DNA from: Streptosporangiaceae bacterium | GTDB lineage: Bacteria; Actinomycetota; Actinomycetes; Streptosporangiales; Streptosporangiaceae | Assembly (NCBI GenBank): GCA_019245115.1 | Contig: JAFARZ010000057.1 | Coordinates: forward strand, 1 to 35,187 | Length of the DNA stretch: 35,187 bases | Reading direction: 5' to 3' | Part shown: in pieces, positions 7,604 through 15,323 of the stretch | How the letters are laid out: each line of letters starts with the position of its first letter | How positions within the stretch are numbered: position 1 is the stretch's first letter | The notes under the pieces: generated by a model | Databases searched by the model: none | Told to the model about the DNA's origin: nothing | What the model saw: the letters and a program-made list of their open reading frames with translations, nothing else | Program-made: the position numbers and the translations under genes

Positions 7604-9437
7604 CTAGTCCTGCCGGCGATCGAGCTGACGGTCAAGGTTCACCGCGGCGCTGATGAGCGCCAGGTGACTGAATGCCTGGGGGAAGTTGCCGAGCTGCTCC
7701 CCCGTGCTTCCGATTTCCTCGGAGTACAACCCCAGGTGGTTGGCGTAGGTGTGCATCTTCTCGAAGGTCAGACGCGCCTCGTCCAGCCGCCCGGCTCGAG
7801 CGAGGGCGTCGACGTACCAGAACGTGCACAGCGTGAACGTGCCCTCGTCACCGGCCAGCCCATCCGATGAGGCACCCGGGTTGTAGCGGTAGACGAGGCT
7901 GTCCGACACCAGCTCACGGTCGATCGCATCGAGCGTCGACAGCCACATGGGGTCGCGCGGGGCGATCAGCCCCTGCAGCGGCATCATCAGCAGCGATGAG
8001 TCGAGGACCTCGCTGCCGTAATGCTGGGTGAAGCCCCTGACCTTCGCATTCCAGCCACGCTGGAAGATCTGGTTGTAGACGCGGTCGCGTTCCGCGGCCC
8101 AGTGGTTCACGTCGGCGGGACGGGCGCGGTGGCTGGCCAGCCGGATAGCGCGGTCAAGCGCTACCCACGTCTGGAACCGGCCGTACGTGAAGTCCTTGCG
8201 GCCGCCGCGGGTTTCCCAGATACCCTCATCCGGCTGGTCCCAGTGCTCGCATAGCCAGTCGACGATGCTCGCCAGCTTCGTCCAGCCCTCATGGGCGGTC
8301 TGCAGGCCGTGAGCGTCGGCGAGGAAGACGCCGTCTATCGCCTCCCCGTAGATGTCAAGCTGCAACTGGTCGGCGGCGCCGTTGCCGACACGGACGGGCC
8401 GTGATCCCCGCCAGCCCTCGAAATGATCCAGGGTGTCCTCGGTGAGGTCAGAAGTGCCATCGACCCGGTACATGATCTTCAGCGGTCCCGAGCCCTCGCC
8501 GGCCTGCTCGCTGGCCCGGTCCCGCAGCCATCCGGCGAAGGCCGCCGCCTCTTCAATGAACCCCAGCCCCAGCAGCGCGTAGATGGAGAACGAGGCGTCC
8601 CGGATCCAGGTGTACCGGTAGTCCCAGTTCCGCTCGCCGCCGACCTGCTCGGGCAGCCCGGCGGTCGGCGCCGCGACCAGCCCGCCGGTTGGCGCGTATG
8701 TCATCAGCTTGAGCGTCATAGCCGACCGTGTCACCATCTCGCGCCACCGGCCCCGGTAGGTCGAGCCGGTCAGCCAGCTCTGCCAGAAGCTGGCGGTCTG
8801 TTCCTGTAGCCGTTGTACTTCCGCTGGCGCATATCGCTGTGGGGGCCCGCCCATCGACTCGAGCACGACACCCGCGGTCTGGCCGGCCCGGAGTGTACGC
8901 GCGACGCGGAGTCCGTCCTCATGCCGCTCGACAGTGACTCCCTCGGTCGAGGCACCTGGAGCACCGACCGAGTGCACCGTCAGCTCCAGGCCGTCCGCCT
9001 CGAACACCGCCCCCTCTTCGGACAGGTGCAGTTTGTGCGGCTGTCGTGCGTAATCGAACCTGGGCTGGATGTCCATCACGAACCGCATCGTGCCGCGAAC
9101 GACGCGCAGCTGACGTACCAGGCGATGCCGGTCGGTCGCGCCGCCGCTGGCGACGGGCATGAAGTCCTGGACCTCCCCCACCCCGTCCGGTGTCATGAAC
9201 CTGGTGATCAGTATCGCCGTGTCGGGCAGATAAAGCTGCCTGCTCACGTACCTGTCCTGGTCAGGTGCGACGCGGAAGTAGCCTCCGTGCTCCGCGTCAA
9301 GCAGCGACGCGAACATGCTGGACGAGTCGAAGCGCGGACAGCAGAACCAGTCCACTGTGCCGTCCGTGGTGACCAGCGCCGCCGTCTGCAGGTCGCCGAT
9401 CAGCCCATGATCGCTGATGTTCGGATAACGGTTCACC
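7604..9437 (-). CDS. GH15 family glycoside hydrolase (glucoamylase or trehalase), 610 aa
   Basis: A cytoplasmic GH15 protein of the type that includes actinobacterial glucan 1,4-alpha-glucosidases and GH15 trehalases. The N-terminus PNISDHGLIGDLQTAALV and GTVDWFCCPRFDSSSMFA are typical. The alpha/alpha-barrel follows, with NWDYRYTWIRDASFS, the acid-bearing EGWRGSRPVRVGN, and the second acidic segment GLYSEEIGSTGEQLGNFPQ. Length and motifs are complete. The GTG at 9437 is chosen because GGAGG ends 5 bases upstream; the frame is open 20 codons further but that part is not conserved. It is divergent from the CYTH-like gene, with a shared inverted repeat between them (centre 71 bp upstream). With the GH13 gene and the GH63 remnant it suggests glycogen or trehalose turnover under stress. 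Confidence 0.92.
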
Positions 9438-9500
9438 GCTGCCTCCTTCTCGCTTTTCATACGCTGAATGCAATCTGGACCCGTACGCGCAAACATGCTT

Positions 9501-9515
9501 CACCCCCGCAGAGTG
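9501..9515. promoter_or_regulatory. Copy 4 of the shared inverted repeat (weak)
   Basis: CACCCC-CGC-AGAGTG, preceded by CTT. The left half is intact; the right half keeps only GTG plus one G. Centre 71 bp upstream of the GH15 GTG, and 89 bp upstream of the internal ATG at 9597 of the divergent gene. Confidence 0.4.
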
Positions 9516-9551
9516 AACTGCGCGGCCACGAACGGCGGGACCATCCGTGAT

Positions 9552-10229
9552 ATGAGGAGCGCGGATGATGGCCGGGACTCCGGACCAATCGACAGCATGG
9601 AGGTGCGCTGGATTCTCCCGGGAATGCCGGGGGCCGCCACGCGGGAATGGTTCGGTCGTCTTCCCAGCGGGACGGATACCCGCGAAGACGTCTACCTGCT
9701 CCAGCCCAGCCTGCCGGGCCTTTCGGTGAAACTGCGAGGCGGCAGCTCCATGGATGTGAAGTCTTTTCGCGGCAGCCCCGGCATCCTTGGCCTGCGCGGC
9801 ATAGGTCGCGGCCGCCTGGAGTCCTGGCGTAAATGGTCCTTCCGTTACGATCCGCCGGGCTGGGCCGGGGACCCTCCAGCGGGCTGGGTTGCCGTCCGCA
9901 AGTGGCGGCGCAGGATCTGGTTCCCGCTGGCGGCGAGCCAGCGGGAGGCACCCGGCCCGCCGCAGGCCGCCTCGACCGGCTGCATGGCCGAACTAACCGA
10001 GGCCGAAGTCCGCGGCGATCCGTGGTGGTCGGTGGGATTCGAGGCGACCGGCTCCGTGGTCCTGCTGCGTAGCGCGCTTCAGCACGCCGCCGATCTGCTG
10101 TTCGCCCGGCCGCTACCGCCGGGAGTCCAGCTCAGCCTGGACAACTCCTCGTCCTATGCGGAGTGGCTGGGCCGGCAGACCCTCCGCTCATCCGAAGGAT
10201 GGCACCTTACTTGTCGCGGGAGTGGCTGA
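9552..10229 (+). CDS. CYTH-like hypothetical protein, 225 aa
   Basis: I do not have a firm family name. The opening MEVRWILPG, the EDVYLLQP and LSVKLRGG strands, and the EVR/FEATG strand-loop pattern resemble CYTH-type triphosphate tunnel folds, where alternating charged residues bind organic phosphates, but the classic EXEXK motif is not evident. Two starts are possible, ATG at 9552 and ATG at 9597 (MEVRW); neither has a good ribosome binding site and the second matches the start of the folded part. The stop overlaps the ATG of the YihY remnant in TGATG at 10227-10231, so translation of the two was coupled. It sits divergently from the GH15 gene. Confidence 0.6.
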   Translation: MRSADDGRDSGPIDSMEVRWILPGMPGAATREWFGRLPSGTDTREDVYLLQPSLPGLSVKLRGGSSMDVKSFRGSPGILGLRGIGRGRLESWRKWSFRYDPPGWAGDPPAGWVAVRKWRRRIWFPLAASQREAPGPPQAASTGCMAELTEAEVRGDPWWSVGFEATGSVVLLRSALQHAADLLFARPLPPGVQLSLDNSSSYAEWLGRQTLRSSEGWHLTCRGSG

Positions 10230-10850
10230 TGACCGAACGACTTGTCTCCGGCGCCGACCTGAGCCGCGCGGCACCAGATGGGTATAACCAGCCCCTTGGC
10301 TGGAGCGAACGGCAAGTCAGGCGCGCGGACCGGTTTCAGCAGCGGCACGCCGTGTTCGGCTTCCCGCTGGCGGTGGTACAGAAGTTCGGCAACGACCAAG
10401 CGGGCAGCAAGGCGACACTGATCGCCTACTACGGCTTCTTCGCGCTCCTTCCGCTGCTGCTGCTGTTCGCGACCGTCCTCGGCCTGCTTCTCCCCCATAA
10501 CGCCACGTTGCGCGCCGAACTGATGAATTCCGCGCTGCGAAACTTCCCGGTGATCGGGGATCAGTTGCGGGCACAGGTTCATCCATTGCAAAGCAGCGTC
10601 ACCACGCTGGTGATCGGTCAACTTCGGCATGTTCCTGCTCGCGTTCATGCTGCTCACCGCGGAGCCACTGGGAGTATCCGACGTCGCGCCGGGGGCGCTA
10701 CTCGCCACCTTGTTCTGGAGGACCCTTCAGCTCATAGGCACCTGGTACATGAGCAGGGAGATGCACAGCGCCAGTGCGGCATACGGCTACTTCGCGATCG
10801 TCGTCACGCTGCTGTCCTGGCTGTATCTCGGTGCCCAGCTTGCCTGTGGG
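10229..10850 (+). pseudogene. YihY/BrkB membrane protein remnant, internal deletion
   Basis: The start is ATG at 10229, in TGATG with the previous stop and with GGGAG 6 bases upstream. Frame 2 gives the N-terminal half: FGNDQAGSKATLIAYYGFFA, LLPLLLLFATVLGLLLP, and LRAQVHPLQSSVTTLVIG. Near 10617 the family sequence jumps to another frame as VNFGMFLLAFMLLTAEPL, then VAPGALLATLFWRTLQLIG, and SAAYGYFAIVVTLLSWLYLG followed by AQL. Intact YihY proteins have about 100 residues between these points, so a deletion with frame change is inferred. The frame-2 reading stays open through the out-of-frame part as a nonsense stretch, then enters GH63 sequence. The original was an inner-membrane protein of unknown transport role. 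Confidence 0.8.
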
Positions 10851-11683
10851 ACGACGAGGACGGGTTCTTTTACGATGTCCTGCGGCAGCCGGATGGCAGC
10901 TCCATCCCGCTGCGGGTGCGCTCGGTGGTCGGGCTGATGCCGCTGGCGGCCGCGACTGTCTTCAGCGATGCGGTGCGCACCGGCTTTCCCCAGATCCCGG
11001 CGGATGCCGCGGACTTCCTCGCCCGCCATCCCGCGGTAACCGCCGCCATGCCAGGCCATGGCGGGCAGGTAGAAGCGGAGGGCCCAGTGCTCCTGGCCCT
11101 GTTCGACGGGGATCGGCTGCGCCGGATCCTGGCCCGGATGCTGGACGAGCGGGAGTTCCTCAGACCGCATGGGATACGCGCCGTATCCCGGTGGCACGCC
11201 GAGCATCCCTACGTCCTGAAGCTGGACGGCCAGGAATACGGGGTCGGCTATCTGCCCGCCGAGTCCGACAGCGGCATGTTCGGCGGCAACTCCAACTGGC
11301 GCGGGCCGGTATGGTTCCCCATCAACATGATGCTCATCCGGGCCCTGCTGAACCTCTACGTCTTCTACGGCGACGGCTTCACGGTCGAGTGCCCAACCGG
11401 ATCGGGCCGGCAACGGAACCTGCTACAGGTGGCCAGCGAGATCAGCGACCGGCTCCTCAGCACGTTCCGTAAGGACGCGGACGGACATCGCCCGGTGCAC
11501 GGGGGGCAGCCGATCCTGCGTGACGATCCGCACTGGCAGGATCTCCTGCTGTTCTACGAGTATTTTCACGGCGACAATGGCGCGGGGATCGGCGCGAGCC
11601 ATCAGACTGGCTGGACCGGCACCGTCGCGCTGCTCCCGCTGCTGTTCCGTAGCGTCGGCCGATGGATGGAGGTGGCCCGATGA
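10850..11683 (+). pseudogene. C-terminal fragment of a GH63-type glucosidase, fused to YihY remnant
   Basis: From about 10850 the translation is LWDDEDGFFYDVLRQPDG, then IPLRVRSVVGLMPLAAATV, GMFGGNSNWRGPVWFPIN, LNLYVFYGDGFTVECPTG, and near the end LLFYEYFHGDNGAGIGASHQ with TGWTG. This is the C-terminal third of the MGH1-like/GH63 glucosidases; the N-terminal two thirds, including the other catalytic acid, are gone. The frame is continuous with the YihY start at 10229 (484 codons), so an automatic annotation would call it one gene. Its stop overlaps the ATG of the GH13 gene (ATGA at 11680-11683). The fragment may be translated but should not be active. Confidence 0.8.
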
Positions 11684-13158
11684 ATGGGTGGCCGGATCAG
11701 CCGGTTATTTACGAGATCAATACCGCGGTCTGGCTCAGCGAGCTGACCCGAGCCGCGGGACGGCCGATGACCCTGGCTGATGTGACCGCGGCCGACTGGG
11801 ACGCTGTCACGCCAGCCGGCGTCGACGGGGTCTGGCTCATGGGCGTATGGGAGCGAAGTCCGGCCGGTCTCGCCCTGGCGAACACGAACGCCGGCCTGCG
11901 GGCGTCGTTCCGGGACGTCCTGCCGGACCTGCGGACCGAGGACGTCATCGGATCGCCGTACTGCGTGCGCCGGTACGTCGTCGACAAGCGGTTCGGCGGA
12001 CGCCCGGCGCTGGCCGCGGCACGTGCCGCGCTCGCGGCCCGCGGTATCCGGCTGCTGCTCGACTACGTGCCCAATCACGTTGCCCCCGATCACCCGTGGG
12101 TGAAGGACTATCCAGAACTGTTCGTCCAGGGTGGCGAGCAGGACATCAAGGCCGAGCCAGGGGCGTGGCTGGTGGCCGACGGACACGTGCTGGCCCACGG
12201 CCGGGACCCGTACTTTCCGCCCTGGCCGGACGTCGTACAGCTCGACGCCTTCTCTCCGGCGCTGCGCGCCGCGACGGTCAGGATCCTGAACGATATCGCG
12301 GCCCAATGCGACGGAATCCGTTGCGACATGGCGATGCTGATGACGAACCAGGTCTTCGCCAAGACCTGGGGTGGCCGGACCGGCCCGGAACCCGAAGAGG
12401 AGTTCTGGCCGACCGTTATCGCTAAGCTGCGTGCCCGGCACCCGGAGACCGTGCTCGTCGCGGAGGCCTACTGGGATCTGGAATGGGCCTTGCAGCAGCA
12501 GGGTTTCGGATTCTGCTACGACAAGCGGCTCTATGACCGGATCATCGCCGGGGATCCCTCCGCCGTCCGCGACCATGTGCGCGCCGACCTCAGCTACCAG
12601 TGCCGCTTGATGCGGTTCCTGGAGAACCACGACGAGCCTCGCATAGCCGACCGCCTCCCAGGCGAGGCCGGACGAGCGGCGGCCACCGCCATCGCGACCC
12701 TGCCCGGCGCGACGCTGTGGCACGAGGGACAGTTCGAGGGGCGGCGGGTGCGGCCCCCGGTTTTCCTGGACCGGCGGCCCGACGAGCCGCCAGATACCGA
12801 ACTCGCCCGCTGGTACCGCCGGCTGCTGGACGTCGTCGCGGCGCGTGGCGTACGGCGGGGAACCTGGCGGCTGCTCGAGGCCACCGGGTGGCCGGACAAC
12901 CAGTCCAGCCGCAACCTGGCGGCCTGGTCCTGGGCAGATGACTCGGACACCAGCCGGCACGTGGTTGTCATCAACCTCTCAGCATCCCCGGCGCAAGGCC
13001 GGGTCCCTCTTTCATGGCCTGTCCTGCGCGGGCGTAGCTGGCGCCTGACCGACCTCCTCACCCAGGAGACGTTCGAGCGGGACGGCGGCGAACTGACCGA
13101 TCCCGGCCTGTTCGTTGACCTGCGGCCCTGGCAGTGCTATCTGCTCGCCCTCCGCTGA
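11680..13158 (+). CDS. GH13 alpha-amylase family protein, 492 aa
   Basis: A cytoplasmic TIM-barrel alpha-glucan or trehalose-acting enzyme. Region I is LLLDYVPNHVAP. The nucleophile is Asp216 in GIRCDMAML, the acid/base Glu262 in VLVAEAYW, and the stabiliser Asp318 in FLENHDEPR, so the catalytic triad is complete. A C-terminal beta domain follows. The ATG at 11680 overlaps the previous stop as ATGA and has GGAGG just upstream, so it depends on translation of the GH63 remnant. The last 101 bases overlap, tail to tail, the end of the MFS gene on the other strand. Specificity (amylase, trehalose-forming, or glucosyltransferase) cannot be told. Confidence 0.92.
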   Translation: MNGWPDQPVIYEINTAVWLSELTRAAGRPMTLADVTAADWDAVTPAGVDGVWLMGVWERSPAGLALANTNAGLRASFRDVLPDLRTEDVIGSPYCVRRYVVDKRFGGRPALAAARAALAARGIRLLLDYVPNHVAPDHPWVKDYPELFVQGGEQDIKAEPGAWLVADGHVLAHGRDPYFPPWPDVVQLDAFSPALRAATVRILNDIAAQCDGIRCDMAMLMTNQVFAKTWGGRTGPEPEEEFWPTVIAKLRARHPETVLVAEAYWDLEWALQQQGFGFCYDKRLYDRIIAGDPSAVRDHVRADLSYQCRLMRFLENHDEPRIADRLPGEAGRAAATAIATLPGATLWHEGQFEGRRVRPPVFLDRRPDEPPDTELARWYRRLLDVVAARGVRRGTWRLLEATGWPDNQSSRNLAAWSWADDSDTSRHVVVINLSASPAQGRVPLSWPVLRGRSWRLTDLLTQETFERDGGELTDPGLFVDLRPWQCYLLALR

Positions 13159-14596
13159 CGGCCTGCTGCTGGGAAAGCAGGAGCGCGAGGACGAGTCCCA
13201 CCAGGGTGATCGCCAGGATGATCACGATGGACAGCGCGAACGACTTGTTGCCCGGCACCGCGGCCGCGGCGATGATCGAGCCCGCCATAGCGGTGCCGAG
13301 CGACGATCCGAGGTTCGACACGCTGCGCGAAAGTCCCGAAATGTTGTCCTGGTCCGCTTCGGGGAAGGCGGACTGAACCACGTTCACCGACGAGGTCAGC
13401 ATCGCGCCGACCCCGATTCCGATCAAGAACAGCCCGGGCACGAACGTGATGATCGGCGACTTCTCCCTGACCAGGGCGACTAGGAGCACCAGGCCGATGA
13501 CGGTCACGGCGAAGCCGACCCGGATGATCCATGGCTGCGAATGCCGCTTCGCGAACCGCTCCGCGGCGGCCGAGGCGATCAGGATCCCCACCGTCGCGGG
13601 CGTCAGCACCAAGCCGGTCTTGATGGCGCTGTACCCACGGACCTCCTGCAGGAAGACGGAAGCCACGAAGAATGTCCCCTGCATGATGAGCCACTGGATA
13701 GTCTGCGTTCCCAGACCGAGGTTGGACGTCCGGTCGCGGAACAGCCGCAGCGGGAGCAGCGGCTCCCTGCCCTTCTTCTCCCGGGACCAGATGTGGCCGA
13801 AGAACCAGGCGAGGATCGCCGCGCCGACGGCGACGAACAACCATACGGGCGAGACCCCGCCCTTCGGTATCACGACCGTGCCGCCGATCGAGAAGCTCTC
13901 GCGTGCGGCGAACCAGCCGTACTTGCTGGACTGGAGGATGCCGAGCACCACGAAGAACAGCCCCGCGCCGCACAGCACAGCACCCTCGATGTCGAACGGC
14001 TTTGGTCCGGTCACGCCGGGGTCCGCTATACGGCGGGAGAGCAGGACTATCGACGCCACGACGAGCACCTGGGCTATGAACGACCACCGCCAGCCGACCG
14101 CGGAGGTGATGACGCCACCGATCAGCGGTCCGGCGGCGGCGCCCAGGCCCCCGGCCCCGCTGACGACGCCGAAGTTCCTTGCCCGCTGCCGGATGTCCGT
14201 GAACGCCACCGTCACCAGGATGTAGATGGGCGGGATCAGCAGGGCGGAGCCGATGCCCTCCAGGAAGGAGTACCCGAGGATCATCACCCCGAGCCCAGGC
14301 GCGAAAGCTCCCAGCAGCGCCCCTATCCCGTAGACCAGCAGGCCCGCGACGAAGCATCTCTTGCGGCCCCAGATCGCCGTCAGCTTGCTGCCCGGGATCA
14401 TCAGCGATGCCATGGTCAGGGTGAATAGGGTGATGGTGGCCTGGAGCCCGAGCACGGTGGTGTGGAGGTCCTTGGCGATGCTGGTGATCGCCACGTTCAT
14501 GTTGGTCGCGGCGTAACTGCAGATGAACTGCGCGAGCGCGAGCGGCAGGATCATCGTCCGCGCCGATACGCCGCCGGGCTGGCTGGTGTCCGTCAT
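13058..14596 (-). CDS. MFS transporter, DHA2-like, 512 aa
   Basis: A 14-segment major facilitator resembling the EmrB/QacA drug:H+ antiporters. It opens with LALAQFICSYAATNMNVAIT, has the loop GSKLTAIWGRKRCFVAG (motif A type), and SFLEGIGSALLIPP plus GPLIGGVITSAVGWRWSF (motif C type). An unusual soluble loop with AARESFSIGGTVVIPKGG lies in the middle. The ATG at 14596 is chosen because MTDTSQ begins the family-like part; the frame is open to 14653. The C-terminal 35 residues are Arg-rich and overlap the GH13 gene by 101 bp. It is divergent from the DUF1269 remnant, with a good copy of the shared inverted repeat centred 72 bp upstream. The substrate is unknown. Confidence 0.9.
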   Translation of the reverse strand: MTDTSQPGGVSARTMILPLALAQFICSYAATNMNVAITSIAKDLHTTVLGLQATITLFTLTMASLMIPGSKLTAIWGRKRCFVAGLLVYGIGALLGAFAPGLGVMILGYSFLEGIGSALLIPPIYILVTVAFTDIRQRARNFGVVSGAGGLGAAAGPLIGGVITSAVGWRWSFIAQVLVVASIVLLSRRIADPGVTGPKPFDIEGAVLCGAGLFFVVLGILQSSKYGWFAARESFSIGGTVVIPKGGVSPVWLFVAVGAAILAWFFGHIWSREKKGREPLLPLRLFRDRTSNLGLGTQTIQWLIMQGTFFVASVFLQEVRGYSAIKTGLVLTPATVGILIASAAAERFAKRHSQPWIIRVGFAVTVIGLVLLVALVREKSPIITFVPGLFLIGIGVGAMLTSSVNVVQSAFPEADQDNISGLSRSVSNLGSSLGTAMAGSIIAAAAVPGNKSFALSIVIILAITLVGLVLALLLSQQQAVSGGRADSTARAAGQRTGRDRSVRRRPARTSPG

Positions 14597-14660
14597 GGCG
14601 CCCCTAACCGTCTTTGGCTGGTTGCGCCTCCATGGTCCAGGGTTGACAGGCACGCCGATT

Positions 14661-14675
14661 CACCCACCCGGGGTG
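14661..14675. promoter_or_regulatory. Copy 5 of the shared inverted repeat
   Basis: CACCCA-CCC-GGGGTG, preceded by ATT. It is centred 72 bp from the MFS start (minus) and 71 bp from the DUF1269 start (plus), which is almost exactly symmetric. Like copy 1 it is followed by GGTCCGCG within 15-20 bases. Confidence 0.65.
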
Positions 14676-14738
14676 GGGTGCCCGGTCCGCGGCACGGCTG
14701 GAATGAGGCTGTTCGCCGCAGGCTATGAGAGGAGAATC

Positions 14739-15109
14739 ATGTCTGATCTGATTGCCATCGGAGCCACCACATAGTGGGTGGTGGCGCCGTGTGGGGCATG
14801 TTCTGGGGCATGCTGTTCGGGCTGATCTTCTTTATCCCGGTTTTCGGCATGGCGATAGGCGCCGGACTCGGCGCGCTGATGGGGAAGATCACCAAGTCGG
14901 GAGTGGACAAGCAGTTCCAGGATCAGGTCCGGGACATGCTCACCCCCGGCACCTCGGCGCTGTTCCTCATGGTCGAGAAGGTCACCCCGGATAAGGCAGT
15001 GGAAGCCCTGAGCCAGTACGGCGGCAAGGTCCTGAAGACCTCGCTGTCAAAGGAAGGCGAGGCCGAACTGCAGGAGGCACTGCATGGCGGGGGGACCTCC
15101 GGTAGCTGA
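14739..15109 (+). pseudogene. DUF1269 family protein gene with internal deletion
   Basis: ATG at 14739 (GAGAGGAG upstream) opens MSDLIAIG, the invariant start of DUF1269 proteins, but after ATT a TAG stops it at 14774. The rest, in another frame from a GTG at 14774, is GGGAVWGMFWGMLFGLIFFI, GAGLGALMGKITKSGVDKQF, TPGTSALFLMVEKVTPDKAV, and SQYGGKVLKTSLS. Relatives have about 45 residues between these parts, so the N-terminal alpha/beta segment was deleted and the frame changed. TAG and GTG overlap (TAGTG), so the membrane half could still be made by coupled re-start. DUF1269 proteins are small stress-linked membrane-associated proteins of unknown function. Confidence 0.8.
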
Positions 15110-15125
15110 CCGGGAGCGAGGCATT

Positions 15126-15166
15126 GGCGGGTCCTCAGCACCACTTTGTCGTGCCGAGGACCTGCC
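15126..15166 (+). terminator. Strong hairpin after the DUF1269 remnant
   Basis: GGTCCTCAGCAC (15130-15141) pairs with GTGCCGAGGACC (15151-15162) with one mismatch and a 9-base loop; the stem extends outward to about 16 bp. It starts 17 bp past the stop codon. There is no T tract, as is common in actinobacteria. It lies 160 bp before the LuxR gene and probably separates the two units. Confidence 0.6.
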
Positions 15167-15323
15167 GTTGTGCTCCGAGACGACAGCGATACCTGCCGTA
15201 AAACTACCAATTCGGAGAGTTTCCCGGGCTCCGCGGTCCTGGTTACGATCTCCCCGTCCGTACAGAGCAGCCGCCGCCCAGGACCAAGCTGGCGCTGGCT
15301 GTCATCACGGCTGGGGAGGAAAG

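Noticed and set aside
10229..11683. Calling the YihY-GH63 frame a single functional glycosidase gene
   Set aside because: The middle third is out of frame with the YihY family sequence, and the glucosidase part lacks its N-terminal two thirds.
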